The notes: generated by a model from the letters alone, not told the origin. A DNA stretch of 64,000 nucleotides from Capnocytophaga catalasegens (GCF_026005215.1 NZ_BPMA01000021.1:139620-203619); one strand, 5' to 3'. Shown: positions 1 through 8,316, counted from the first letter of the stretch. Numbers and translations are program-made.

Positions 1-788
1 CATCACTTAATGGATTTGATACAAAAATTACAGGAGTAACCAACGATTACTCTAAAACGGCTGGTAGTGATGTAGCTGTTATCACTTCGGGAATTCCTCG
101 AAAACCAGGAATGACTCGTGAAGAGCTTATCGGAACTAATGCCAACATTGTCAAATCGGTTGTAGAACAATTAGTAAAGCATTCGCCAAATGTTATTGTT
201 ATCGTAGTTAGTAACCCAATGGATACAATGACGTACTTGGTACATAAAGCAACTAAATTGCCTAAAAATCGTATTTTAGGTATGGGTGGTGCTTTGGATA
301 GCGCACGTTTCAAATACAGACTTGCTGAAGCACTTGATTGTCCTATTTCTGATGTTGATGGTATGGTAATTGCAGCTCATAGCGATACTGGTATGTTGCC
401 ACTTACTCGCTTGGCATCTCGTAATGGAGTACCTGTAAGCCAATTCCTTAGTCAAGAAAGACTCAATCAAGTAGCTGAAGATACTAAAGTTGGGGGAGCT
501 ACCCTTACTAAACTTTTGGGTACATCTGCTTGGTATGCGCCAGGAGCTGCCGTTTCGGCTATGGTACAAGCGATCGCTTGCGACCAGAAAAAAATGTTCC
601 CTTGCTCTACCCTATTGGAAGGAGAATATGGACTTTCTGATATTTGCTTAGGAGTTCCTGTACTTGTTGGAAAAAATGGTATTGAACAAATCGTTACTAT
701 CGATTTGAATGATGCTGAAAAAGCAAAATTCAAAGAAAATGCAGAAGCAGTACGTGAAGTAAATAAAGCTCTTGATAGCGTAATTTAG
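1..788 (+). CDS. mdh: Malate dehydrogenase, 5'-truncated by the window edge
   Basis: NAD-dependent malate dehydrogenase, interconverting malate and oxaloacetate in the TCA cycle. The reading frame is already open at position 3, so the N-terminal Rossmann glycine motif lies outside the window. Visible hallmarks are the active-site loop ITSGIPRKPGMTREE with the substrate-binding arginine, the segment VSNPMDTMTY, a catalytic histidine in AAHSDTGMLPL, and the helix AWYAPGAAV. The first in-frame methionine in view (position 111) is internal and is not the true start. A strong hairpin terminator follows directly. The methionine in RKPGM points to malate rather than lactate dehydrogenase. Confidence 0.95.
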   Translation, partial: SLNGFDTKITGVTNDYSKTAGSDVAVITSGIPRKPGMTREELIGTNANIVKSVVEQLVKHSPNVIVIVVSNPMDTMTYLVHKATKLPKNRILGMGGALDSARFKYRLAEALDCPISDVDGMVIAAHSDTGMLPLTRLASRNGVPVSQFLSQERLNQVAEDTKVGGATLTKLLGTSAWYAPGAAVSAMVQAIACDQKKMFPCSTLLEGEYGLSDICLGVPVLVGKNGIEQIVTIDLNDAEKAKFKENAEAVREVNKALDSVI

Positions 789-814
789 AATTTTTATTTT
801 TTTTTCATAACAAA

Positions 815-845
815 AAATAGGTGGTTTTAAAAACCACCTATTTAA
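815..845. terminator. Rho-independent terminator after mdh
   Basis: The arms AAATAGGTGGTTTT and AAAACCACCTATTT form a long perfect stem and are followed by a T-rich stretch. It lies 26 bp after the mdh stop and, being symmetrical with A/T flanks, may also stop transcription of the minus-strand small gene that ends at 865. Confidence 0.85.
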
Positions 846-864
846 TTTTATCTTTTACTATTAT

Positions 865-1011
865 TTAAGCATTATAAGCTAATAAAAAAATTAGTGCAAC
901 TATAAACGCAATTCCTCCCACAATTACCACGCCCAAAAGCCAAAACAAAAGTTTATTTGTCTGCTCCATTCTTTTATCTAAATGTTCAACTGCTTGTGTA
1001 AATTCTTTCAT
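865..1011 (-). CDS. Small single-span membrane protein, 48 aa
   Basis: A short reading frame of 48 codons on the minus strand starting MKEFTQAVEHLDKRMEQ, with an amphipathic, charged N-terminal stretch of about 20 residues followed by one hydrophobic span (FWLLGVVIVGGIAFIVALIF) and a short tail. ACAGGAT lies just before the ATG, a modest Shine-Dalgarno-like element. It sits 63 bp downstream of hemD on the same strand and could be the last gene of that operon, ending against the mdh terminator. I do not recognise a family. The layout of a coiled-coil-like head plus one transmembrane helix argues for a real small protein, but only its shape supports this. Confidence 0.6.
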   Translation of the reverse strand: MKEFTQAVEHLDKRMEQTNKLLFWLLGVVIVGGIAFIVALIFLLAYNA

Positions 1012-1074
1012 ATCCTGTTTTGTTTTAAGGATAATAATTTTTAAAATAGTTTGTTTTTGCTCAGTGGCAATTTG

Positions 1075-1821
1075 TCAGTTTCTTTTATTATTTTTTTCGA
1101 GATATTTTTCTAATGCTACGGTCATAGAAGGCGCTTCGGAAATGGGCGCTTGTATATCGACTATCAGACCTGCTTTTTGAGCTGCTTCAAGAGTAGAACT
1201 TCCAAAAGTAGCTATTCTAATATCATTTTGTTTAAAATCGGGAAAATTCTTAAACAAAGACTCAATGCCAGCGGGGCTAAAAAAAGCAACAATATCGTAT
1301 TTAATATTTTTCAAATCACTAAGATCAGAATAGACTGTTTTATAAAAAACTCCTCTTTTCCAGTTAATTTTCAGATCATTAAGTGCTTTTTCTACTTCTA
1401 TTTTAAGTATATCAGAGGTAGGAAACAAAAATTTTTCTTCTTTATGTTTTTTAATAATTGGTATTAACTCACTAAAATCTCGTTTTCCTACATAAATTTT
1501 TCTTTTTCTATAAGTTATATATTTTTGTAGATAATAAGCAACCGCTTCAGATTGACAAAAGTACTTCATCGTATCGGGTACCTTAAAGCGCATTTCTTCT
1601 GCTACTCTAAAAAAATGATCCACAGCCTTTCGACTTGTCATAATAATTGCTGTATGTTGTTGTAAATCAATCTTTTGAACTCGCAAATCTTTTCCTGACA
1701 TACCTTGTACTTGGACAAACGGCTTAAAATCAACTTTTATTTTGTGTTTTTCGATAATTTGATGATATGGTGTACTATCAGCTTGTGCTGGTTGTGACAC
1801 CAAAATAGATTTGACTCTCAT
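1075..1821 (-). CDS. hemD: Uroporphyrinogen-III synthase
   Basis: Predicted HemD, which cyclises hydroxymethylbilane with inversion of ring D to give uroporphyrinogen III for haem synthesis. The 248-residue length and the two-lobed alpha/beta pattern fit: an N-terminal lobe opening VKSILVSQPAQAD, the strand-helix segment TAIIMTSRKAVDHFFRVAEE, and a C-terminal lobe with YDIVAFFSPAGIESLFKNFP and IATFGSSTLEAAQKAGL. HemD is very divergent in sequence, so the call rests on these segments and on context: it follows a DUF4271 protein by 25 bp, an arrangement I recognise from other flavobacteria. Confidence 0.85.
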   Translation of the reverse strand: MRVKSILVSQPAQADSTPYHQIIEKHKIKVDFKPFVQVQGMSGKDLRVQKIDLQQHTAIIMTSRKAVDHFFRVAEEMRFKVPDTMKYFCQSEAVAYYLQKYITYRKRKIYVGKRDFSELIPIIKKHKEEKFLFPTSDILKIEVEKALNDLKINWKRGVFYKTVYSDLSDLKNIKYDIVAFFSPAGIESLFKNFPDFKQNDIRIATFGSSTLEAAQKAGLIVDIQAPISEAPSMTVALEKYLEKNNKRN

Positions 1822-1846
1822 AAAAACGAGTTTAATTTTGCTTTAA

Positions 1847-2509
1847 TCAATATTTAATCAAATACCCTATGAAAATATAAGGTGCTATTTCAAAAGTGCA
1901 AAGATACAAAATAAAATAAAATAAATATGGTTTAATTGATTTTTTATATAATTTTATGAAAGAAAATAGCCCAAAAACAAGTATATATAGAAATATTATC
2001 AATGAAATATAGAAAAAATATCTATTAAAAGATACCCCATAAATAGTTATCATATTCAGTATAAAAAGTAAGAAACTAGCGTAATTTGAATAAGTTAACC
2101 TATTGAAAAAAAACATTTTTCCAAAATTTGATATATCAAAAATATAAATGATTAGATATTGTACTAACATTTTCAATAGTAAAAAAATCAATATTAAGAA
2201 AAAAATAACAAACTCAAAAGGTATTGGCAATGGAAAAAAATCAGTTGATAGTCCAAAAATATAAAAAAAAATATATACAGAAATACTCAGTGTAAGCCAT
2301 TGAATTAGAAAAAATAACATTGTAAAAAACAATCGAACTTTTTCTTTTTTACCATATATTACAATATATCGGTCATTGAATATAAGCTGTAAAAATTCTT
2401 TGGTTTGATATGCATAATGCCTTTTGATAAAAGCAAAAAGCAATAAAATAATTACAAAAATAACAAATAACCAATTGTGAGATTGTGTATGTAAGTCAAT
2501 CCAATTCAC
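1847..2509 (-). CDS. DUF4271 multi-pass membrane protein
   Basis: A 220-residue inner-membrane protein with about six hydrophobic spans and very little soluble sequence. Size, the repeated pattern of long Phe/Ile/Leu-rich helices and the position just upstream of hemD match the Bacteroidetes family DUF4271. Function unknown. It lies 27 bp downstream of the DUF4296 lipoprotein gene and 25 bp upstream of hemD, so the three are probably co-transcribed. The DUF assignment is from recall of family and neighbourhood, not from a search. Confidence 0.75.
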   Translation of the reverse strand: MNWIDLHTQSHNWLFVIFVIILLLFAFIKRHYAYQTKEFLQLIFNDRYIVIYGKKEKVRLFFTMLFFLIQWLTLSISVYIFFYIFGLSTDFFPLPIPFEFVIFFLILIFLLLKMLVQYLIIYIFDISNFGKMFFFNRLTYSNYASFLLFILNMITIYGVSFNRYFFYISLIIFLYILVFGLFSFIKLYKKSIKPYLFYFILYLCTFEIAPYIFIGYLIKY

Positions 2510-2536
2510 TATATACTAAGCATTTAAGATTTTAAT

Positions 2537-2911
2537 TTATTTTTCTATAGTTGGAAGTTTTTCTAATTTTAGCGTATCTTTTTTCTGTGCAAGACTATCT
2601 TCTTTCTTTAACCGAAGTTGCACATTATCAATTATTTTGCTGTAAATATTGGGATGAGAAGCATAATAAATCATATTTTCGACTAATTGGAGACTATCTA
2701 TTCCGTTTGTTTTGTAAAGAATTTCGTTCACATCAACAAAATGATTATCAAAAATATGTGCATCAACACTTTTGGCAGCATTAAGAATAGCCAAATCGTA
2801 GAGAATTTGCTCCATTTTTTCTTTTGGAATAAACTTTTGGGGCTTTTCAATTACATTTTGCCCACACGAAAAAAGTGCCAACACAATAATGTACAACCAA
2901 TTATACTTCAT
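2537..2911 (-). CDS. DUF4296 lipoprotein
   Basis: A 124-residue lipoprotein: MKYNWLYIIVLALFSCG is a signal peptide with a lipobox ending at Cys16. The mature part contains FIPKEKMEQILYDLAILNAAK and a helical region typical of DUF4296, a Bacteroidetes family of unknown role. The C-terminus is lysine- and glutamate-rich. It is the first gene of the putative DUF4296-DUF4271-hemD operon, with a promoter-like box shortly upstream. Confidence 0.75.
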   Translation of the reverse strand: MKYNWLYIIVLALFSCGQNVIEKPQKFIPKEKMEQILYDLAILNAAKSVDAHIFDNHFVDVNEILYKTNGIDSLQLVENMIYYASHPNIYSKIIDNVQLRLKKEDSLAQKKDTLKLEKLPTIEK

Positions 2912-2934
2912 TTTTTTATTTTAAAAATACACTG

Positions 2935-2942
2935 CAAAGTTA
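2935..2942 (-). promoter_or_regulatory. Promoter -7 box for the DUF4296-hemD operon
   Basis: On the minus strand this reads TAACTTTG, matching the Bacteroidetes consensus TAnnTTTG, 24 bp upstream of the DUF4296 start codon. No well-spaced TTTG -33 element is evident. Confidence 0.55.
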
Positions 2943-3010
2943 TTATTTTTTTTTGTATCAAACATTTTTCTTGCAAAAAAGATAGCAAAATTTGTATTTT
3001 TATAAAAAGA

Positions 3011-3054
3011 AAAATGAATATAGAAAAGGAAAAATCTTTTCTATATTCATTTTT
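3011..3054 (-). terminator. Strong hairpin terminator downstream of the 3073 gene
   Basis: An 18-bp perfect inverted repeat: arms 3011-3028 and 3037-3054, the right arm being CTTTTCTATATTCATTTT. It lies 18 bp past the stop of the minus-strand secreted-protein gene, and its A/T flanks allow termination in either direction. Confidence 0.85.
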
Positions 3055-3072
3055 ATTCATACTTAAAAATAT

Positions 3073-3810
3073 TTAATCTATTCCAAAAAGACCAAATGTC
3101 ATACGTGAGGTATCAAGTGTTATGGCATATTCTCCTTCTTTTTCTATATCCAATTCTATAATAAAAGAACTATTTTTGTATCGATACGCATTAAATGGCA
3201 GAAAATCAATATCTGCTGACTTGCTTCCTGCAAAAGTATGTGCTTCACTTACGACAACAAAACGAATTTTTCTATCTGCTTGTAACTGAAATATATTAAA
3301 AATTTCTTTTGGATCTATATTTGGGTTATCAACTTTGGTAAATAAACGTATTTTTCCTTTGGGTAATCGCACTGTTGATTTTCCTCCTTTTACGTAATTT
3401 CTTGTTTTGGCACTACCTATTCCAACTATATATACAGAAGCAGTAGCATTGGTTTTTACACTTGATTTTTGTGTTTCTAATGTATTGAGTATTGTACCAT
3501 TTTCGTCAATATAATAAATTATTCCAACATATTGAGGCTCTGGTATATCAAATGTATAAGGAGAGTTTTCAACTGCAAGATTGTCAAACTTTTGCACTCT
3601 ACCTAACTTGTATTTTATCTCCTTAATTTGGTTTGTAAAATAGCGATTTATTAGTGTTTCCTTTTCGTAACTAAAAATCACTTCAGAAAGGGTAACTTCT
3701 TTAATATTTGCTTTAATTTCCTCTCCATTTCTAAGAGTTATAACATCTTGTGCCTGCACACTTAAAAATCCTATTACAAAAAATACACTTATTAAAAATT
3801 TTTTTTTCAT
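3073..3810 (-). CDS. Secreted protein of unknown function
   Basis: A 245-residue protein with a cleavable signal peptide (MKKKFLISVFFVIGFLSVQAQ). The first mature segment, DVITLRNGEEIKANIKEV, resembles a short beta motif common at the start of many secreted Bacteroidetes proteins. The rest is mixed, with strand-like segments and no motif I can tie to a function. It lies 28 bp after the lipoprotein gene at 3839-4390 and is probably co-transcribed with it, then terminated by the hairpin at 3011-3054. Location is likely periplasmic or outer-membrane associated. Confidence 0.7.
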   Translation of the reverse strand: MKKKFLISVFFVIGFLSVQAQDVITLRNGEEIKANIKEVTLSEVIFSYEKETLINRYFTNQIKEIKYKLGRVQKFDNLAVENSPYTFDIPEPQYVGIIYYIDENGTILNTLETQKSSVKTNATASVYIVGIGSAKTRNYVKGGKSTVRLPKGKIRLFTKVDNPNIDPKEIFNIFQLQADRKIRFVVVSEAHTFAGSKSADIDFLPFNAYRYKNSSFIIELDIEKEGEYAITLDTSRMTFGLFGID

Positions 3811-3838
3811 ATCAATATTATTTAATTTTTTACTCTAA

Positions 3839-4390
3839 TCAATAAGTTCTACCTTTTTCATTCATAAGTCGCCAACCTTTATCCTCTGTCTTATAAAACA
3901 GTACATCTTGTACTGAGAAGTCAGTTGGGTCATCTTCAAAAATAAAGAAAGGAGTTTTATCTTTTTTCTTAAACTTTGCTTTGGATGTTGCTGTTTTTTC
4001 TTCTTTTCTGATAAAAATATCGCTAATTTCGTCTAATTCAATCGTATAGGTTCTCATTTCATAACGTGTTTTCTCATCATCCGGAATTATTTTTAAAACA
4101 AAATCTTGTGATTTATTTGTCAAAGATATTATATAATACTTATCTATTGACCAACGTCCTCGCTCTTCTTCCTTGTATTCCATATTTAAGTATCTGTCAG
4201 CTGCCAATTTTTTGTACTTTTCAAGATTACCTCCCATCAGATAGTAACTATCTGCATTTATTTTTCCTGCATAAACAGCAACCTGTCCGTTTTTAGGTTT
4301 TTCTTTCAAATACTCCTCAACAATATCTTCTGCCTTAGAAGTTGTAAGATTTTCAGAGCAAGATGTTAATAAAAATCCTGTACATAACAT
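3839..4390 (-). CDS. Lipoprotein, paralog of 29271-29825, with doubtful start
   Basis: The open frame starts at an internal ATG (MLCTGFLLTSCSEN), which gives a lipobox cysteine but no positively charged n-region. Six codons upstream, in frame, is ATG AGA TGA: if the TGA were a sense codon the protein would begin M-R-x-VIIMLCTGFLLTSC, a normal lipoprotein signal peptide. A TAATTTTG promoter box lies 31 bp before that upstream ATG. The mature protein is paralogous to the lipoprotein at 29271-29825: both share a helical start (SKAEDIVEEYL versus STAKDLIESHL), a central strand region, and an end with TPFFIF and KGWRLM versus TPFYSF and NGWEII. Function unknown. Probably heads a two-gene operon with 3073-3810. 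Confidence 0.7.
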   Translation of the reverse strand: MLCTGFLLTSCSENLTTSKAEDIVEEYLKEKPKNGQVAVYAGKINADSYYLMGGNLEKYKKLAADRYLNMEYKEEERGRWSIDKYYIISLTNKSQDFVLKIIPDDEKTRYEMRTYTIELDEISDIFIRKEEKTATSKAKFKKKDKTPFFIFEDDPTDFSVQDVLFYKTEDKGWRLMNEKGRTY

Positions 4391-4438
4391 AATAATAACT
4401 CATCTCATATCTGTCTAATTTTGTTAATTTTTACTATG

Positions 4439-4446
4439 CAAAATTA
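4439..4446 (-). promoter_or_regulatory. Promoter -7 box for the lipoprotein operon
   Basis: Minus-strand TAATTTTG fits TAnnTTTG. It lies 30 bp upstream of the ATG at 4408 and about 48 bp upstream of the ATG at 4390, so its position mildly favours the upstream start. Confidence 0.5.
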
Positions 4447-4519
4447 CTACAAAAAGCGTATTATTGATTATTCAAAAAATAGATATTTTATTTCTTTTTT
4501 TGCATAAAATTTTATTGCT

Positions 4520-4891
4520 ATGAATGTATTAGTTGGACAAAAAATAAAAAATTTACGAAAAAAGAAAAGACTTTCGCAAGAAGAAATTGCCGAGTACATA
4601 CACACAGCACAATCAACTTATGCTCGTATTGAAAACGGAATTGGTAATTCGTGGGCAAATTACATTATGCCTCTTTGTGAATTATTTGATATTGAACCCG
4701 AAGATTTGTTAAAATCAGACCAAGTTATTATTCATAACACCAATCAAAGTACAGGTGTTTTCAAAGGAGCTTATATAATCAACGAACTCTCCGACAAACT
4801 TATTGAGCAATTTGAAAAACGTCTTGAAGAAAAAGATAATTATATTGCCGAACTTAAAGAAAAAATTACCTCATTAGAAAGAGAGAAATAA
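4520..4891 (+). CDS. XRE-family transcriptional regulator
   Basis: A 123-residue DNA-binding protein. Residues 7-62 form a Cro/CI-type helix-turn-helix (QKIKNLRKKKRLSQEEIAEY, then STYARIENG, then LCELFDIEPEDLL). The C-terminal 30 residues (KLIEQFEKRLEEKDNYIAEL onward) are a heptad-patterned coiled coil, probably for dimerisation. It is divergent from the lipoprotein gene at 3839-4390 across 130 bp, so it might regulate that gene or itself; no operator is obvious. The hairpin at its 3' end overlaps its last codons. Confidence 0.85.
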   Translation: MNVLVGQKIKNLRKKKRLSQEEIAEYIHTAQSTYARIENGIGNSWANYIMPLCELFDIEPEDLLKSDQVIIHNTNQSTGVFKGAYIINELSDKLIEQFEKRLEEKDNYIAELKEKITSLEREK

Positions 4892-4910
4892 TCCCCTTTT
4901 TCTAATGAGG
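4869..4910 (-). terminator. Hairpin terminator overlapping the XRE gene 3' end
   Basis: Arms CCTCATTAGAAA (4869-4880) and TTTCTAATGAGG (4899-4910) pair perfectly. On the minus strand the stem is followed by TAATTTTT, so it suits the acyltransferase gene ending at 4935. The left arm lies inside the XRE coding sequence. Confidence 0.75.
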
Positions 4911-4934
4911 CTCTATACAAAAATAAATTTCTTT

Positions 4935-6059
4935 CTAACGTTTAAAAAAGCGTTTTATCAACAATTTGCGTATAGGTTCATCATACAACTTCAAACAAAG
5001 ATAAGCTAATACCATACACCCCATAACAAGCGCTAAAGCTCCATATATAGATTGGGTAAATGTCAAATTTTCATTTTTTACCCAAGCATAATATATATAT
5101 ATAAAAGGATAGTGTACCATATAAAGTGGATAAGATATATTTCCTAAAAATTTACATATTCGAGCAGTTAATGGAGTGGTTGTTGTTTCAGAAGCTCCAA
5201 AGATAACAAGCAATGGAAAAATAATCAATACACAAAACATTTCGTACAAGCCATTTGCCCAAAGATTTTCACTTCCTCCTATGCGAGGCATTGCCGTTAG
5301 TAAAATAAACACCAAACTTCCTATCCAAAAAATTCCTTGTATTTTGACAGGTTTAAATATACGCGATAGTAACAAACCTGCTGAAAATGAAAATAATAAC
5401 CGAAATGAACCACCTATCATTTCTTGACCTGTCATTGTCCAACCTGCACAAATATCTCCATAAGGTCCCCAAATAGCAAATATAGCCAAGCCACACCCTG
5501 CCAAAGCTACCCATACCGAAAGTATTTTTGTAGGAAGTTTACGAAGAAAAAAGGCATACAAAATATTACCTATATATTCAAAAAATAAAGACCAACTGGG
5601 ACCATTGAGCGGATACATCTCTCCTAAGCCTCGGATTTCGGTAGTGGGAGTGGCTGGAATTAAAAACATATTGAGTATCATAGCTCCTAAGAGCATCAAT
5701 ATTGATGTTTCTGAAACATTCCACTGCGAATAATCCTGAAAATAATACAAAACAGCACCTATAATTGCTCCCATAATTACCATAGGGTGTAAACGAATAA
5801 TCCTACGTTTTATAAAATCTTTTATGCTTAATGTTCCCCACCGGTCGTTATAAGCATATCCTATAACAAATCCCGAAAGAACAAAAAAGAAATCTACTGC
5901 CAAATATCCGTGATTAACTATCTGGTCTAAATGGCTGGTTGCATAGGCTTCAAATATATGAAACCATACGACGATGATTGCTGCCACACCACGCAATCCA
6001 TCAAGTATAAGATAATGAGGTTTAGCATCGGCAAATGCTACTGATGAAATTTTTGACAT
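4935..6059 (-). CDS. Acyltransferase family 3 membrane protein
   Basis: A 374-residue integral membrane protein of the acyltransferase-3 (OafA/YrhL-like) family, which transfers acyl groups such as acetyl to extracytoplasmic carbohydrates. The N-terminal signature YLILDGLRGVAAIIVVWFH contains the family's arginine and histidine; DFFFVLSGFVIGY follows, and about ten hydrophobic spans continue to the end. Near the C-terminus KFLGNISYPLYMVHYPF is a typical late motif. The substrate is unknown; O-acetylation of a surface glycan is the usual guess. It has its own promoter directly downstream of glnN. Confidence 0.85.
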   Translation of the reverse strand: MSKISSVAFADAKPHYLILDGLRGVAAIIVVWFHIFEAYATSHLDQIVNHGYLAVDFFFVLSGFVIGYAYNDRWGTLSIKDFIKRRIIRLHPMVIMGAIIGAVLYYFQDYSQWNVSETSILMLLGAMILNMFLIPATPTTEIRGLGEMYPLNGPSWSLFFEYIGNILYAFFLRKLPTKILSVWVALAGCGLAIFAIWGPYGDICAGWTMTGQEMIGGSFRLLFSFSAGLLLSRIFKPVKIQGIFWIGSLVFILLTAMPRIGGSENLWANGLYEMFCVLIIFPLLVIFGASETTTTPLTARICKFLGNISYPLYMVHYPFIYIYYAWVKNENLTFTQSIYGALALVMGCMVLAYLCLKLYDEPIRKLLIKRFFKR

Positions 6060-6082
6060 TTTTTATATGCTATTTAGCCTTG

Positions 6083-6090
6083 CAAAGGTA
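6083..6090 (-). promoter_or_regulatory. Promoter -7 box for the acyltransferase gene
   Basis: Minus-strand TACCTTTG, a good TAnnTTTG match, 23 bp upstream of the start codon and just after the glnN stop codon at 6101. The acyltransferase is therefore probably an independent transcription unit. Confidence 0.6.
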
Positions 6091-6100
6091 CAAAATAAAA

Positions 6101-8287
6101 CTAATTAGTAAATAACAATTCTCTATATTTTGTCATTGACCAAAGTTCATCATCAACAATTATTTCAAGTTTGTCGCAATGATAGCGAATGGTGTCAAAA
6201 AAAGGCTTTACTTCATTACAATACGCATAGGCTTTACTTGCTACGTCGGTAAGTTTGTTAGCTTTTTTGCGAACCTCAACCATTGCATCAACCTGATTAT
6301 AAATCACCGCTATGTGTTGTGATATTCGGCGAATTAAATCCATTTGTTCTTCTGCGTATTGAATATAATCGTCTGCAAAAATATCTTTCAATCCACGAAC
6401 GTTTTTGACTAAAATATTTTGATATTTAACCGCTGTGGGAACAATATGATTGCGAGCAATATCACCAATTATACGACTTTCTATCTGAATATTTTTCATA
6501 TATTCTTCAAGTTCTATCTCATAGCGAGCCTCTATTTCAATATGATTGAGAATTTTCATTTCTTGAAAAAGTTTTATACTTTTCTCACTCACAAGTACTT
6601 TGAGTGCTTCGGGCGTGGTTTTATTGTTGCTAAGTCCGCGATTTTGAGCTTCTTTTTCCCACATTTGGCTATATCCATCGCCTTCAAAACGAATTTTCTT
6701 AGACGATTTTATATATTCTCTCAATACGTTAAAAATGGCTTCATCTTTTTTCAAATTTTTTGTTTCGATAAGAAAATCAACTTCTTTTTTAAATTCGGTT
6801 AATTGTTTAGCTACAATCATATTGAGTATCATCATTGGTTTTCCACAATTCGCCTTAGAACCTACGGCTCTAAATTCAAACTTATTCCCCGTAAAAGCAA
6901 AGGTTGAGGTACGATTTCTATCCGTATTATCAAGTAATACATCAGGTATTTTACCAACTACATTGAGTTTCAGTTCGGTTTTTTCTTCGGGAGAAAGTTT
7001 TCCATCAGAGACACCTTCCAATTCGTTTAAAACTTTGGTAAGTTGTTCGCCTATAAAAACCGAAACAATAGCAGGAGGAGCTTCATTAGCTCCCAAACGA
7101 TGGTCATTACTTGCCGAAGCTACCGAAGCCCGAAGCAATTCTTCGTACTCTGCCACAGCTTTAATTGTATTTATGAAGAAGGTAAGAAATTGCAAATTTT
7201 TCATCGGAGTACTCCCTGGAGCAAGCAAATTAACGCCTGTATTGGTTGCTAAAGACCAATTATTATGCTTCCCCGAACCATTTATCCCCGCGAATGGTTT
7301 TTCGTGAAACAAGACAACAAAATTATGTTTTCCTGCTACTTTGTTCATTACATCCATCAGAAGTGAATTTTGATCAACAGCCAAATTCGCTTCTTCAAAA
7401 ATAGGTGCTAATTCATATTGATTAGGTGCCACTTCGTTATGGCGAGTTTTCACCGGAATTCCAAGTTTTAAACATTCTATTTCGAGTTCTCGCATATAAT
7501 TAAGAACTCTTTGCGGTATCGCTCCAAAATAATGGTCATCTAATTGTTGTCCTTTGGCAGGCGAATGTCCCAAAAGCGTTCTCCCTGCCAGTTTAATATC
7601 TGGACGAGAATGTGCTAAGGCTTTATCAATTAAAAAATATTCTTGTTCCCAACCCAGAGTTGCATTAACTTTGGTTACATTTTTATCAAAATATTTGGCA
7701 ACATCGGTAGCTGCTATATCAATAGCTTGCAAAGCTCTAAGTAAAGGCGCTTTATGGTCAAGTGCTTCTCCGGTATATGATACGAATACGGTGGGAATAC
7801 AAAGTACTGTTCCCAGAATAAAAGCGGGCGAAGTAGGGTCCCAAGCCGTATATCCTCGAGCTTCAAATGTATTTCTAATACCTCCATTAGGAAAACTTGA
7901 CGCATCAGATTCTTGTTGTACGAGCTGACCTCCGCCAAATTTTTCGATGGCACGACCTCTCGTTATAGGTTCGAAAAAAGCATCATGTTTTTCGGCTGTT
8001 GTTCCCGTAAGTGGCTGAAACCAATGTGTATAATGCGTAGCCCCTTTCGATATTGCCCAATCACGCATTGCTGCTGCCACCTGGTCTGCTACTTTTCTAT
8101 CTATTTTTTTTCCTTCATTCATAGCGCTCATTACACTATCAAAAGCATCTTTGGTCATATACTGACGCATAGCATCTTCATTGAAAACATTTTTCCCAAA
8201 TAATTCCGAACGCTTTCCTTCTTCTTCAACAGTAACAGGTTCTCTATAAAGAACATCTTGCAAAGCATTAAAACGAATTTTTGACAT
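6101..8287 (-). CDS. glnN: Glutamine synthetase type III
   Basis: A 728-residue type III glutamine synthetase, making glutamine from glutamate, ammonia and ATP. The length is typical of GSIII, the long form common in Bacteroidetes. Supporting segments: GATHYTHWFQPLTGTTAEKHD near residue 80, ATLGWEQEYFLID, NEVAPNQYELAPIFEEANLA, GINGSGKHNNWS (nucleotide and glutamate site) and NRTSTFAFTGNKFEFRAVGS. It has its own promoter-like box, and no clear terminator separates it from the acyltransferase promoter downstream. Confidence 0.97.
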   Translation of the reverse strand: MSKIRFNALQDVLYREPVTVEEEGKRSELFGKNVFNEDAMRQYMTKDAFDSVMSAMNEGKKIDRKVADQVAAAMRDWAISKGATHYTHWFQPLTGTTAEKHDAFFEPITRGRAIEKFGGGQLVQQESDASSFPNGGIRNTFEARGYTAWDPTSPAFILGTVLCIPTVFVSYTGEALDHKAPLLRALQAIDIAATDVAKYFDKNVTKVNATLGWEQEYFLIDKALAHSRPDIKLAGRTLLGHSPAKGQQLDDHYFGAIPQRVLNYMRELEIECLKLGIPVKTRHNEVAPNQYELAPIFEEANLAVDQNSLLMDVMNKVAGKHNFVVLFHEKPFAGINGSGKHNNWSLATNTGVNLLAPGSTPMKNLQFLTFFINTIKAVAEYEELLRASVASASNDHRLGANEAPPAIVSVFIGEQLTKVLNELEGVSDGKLSPEEKTELKLNVVGKIPDVLLDNTDRNRTSTFAFTGNKFEFRAVGSKANCGKPMMILNMIVAKQLTEFKKEVDFLIETKNLKKDEAIFNVLREYIKSSKKIRFEGDGYSQMWEKEAQNRGLSNNKTTPEALKVLVSEKSIKLFQEMKILNHIEIEARYEIELEEYMKNIQIESRIIGDIARNHIVPTAVKYQNILVKNVRGLKDIFADDYIQYAEEQMDLIRRISQHIAVIYNQVDAMVEVRKKANKLTDVASKAYAYCNEVKPFFDTIRYHCDKLEIIVDDELWSMTKYRELLFTN

Positions 8288-8308
8288 AATACCCTATTTT
8301 TTTAGGGG

Positions 8309-8316
8309 CAAAATTA
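8309..8316 (-). promoter_or_regulatory. Promoter -7 box for glnN
   Basis: Minus-strand TAATTTTG lies 21 bp upstream of the glnN start codon and matches TAnnTTTG. Confidence 0.5.

Noticed and set aside
4400..4408. TGA read as selenocysteine in the lipoprotein
   Set aside because: It would fall in the signal peptide, with no SECIS-like structure or sel genes seen; mutation or an internal start is simpler.
6735..7307. 190-codon plus-strand frame inside glnN
   Set aside because: Shadow of the minus-strand glnN coding sequence; no start or promoter signals and composition follows the complementary codons.
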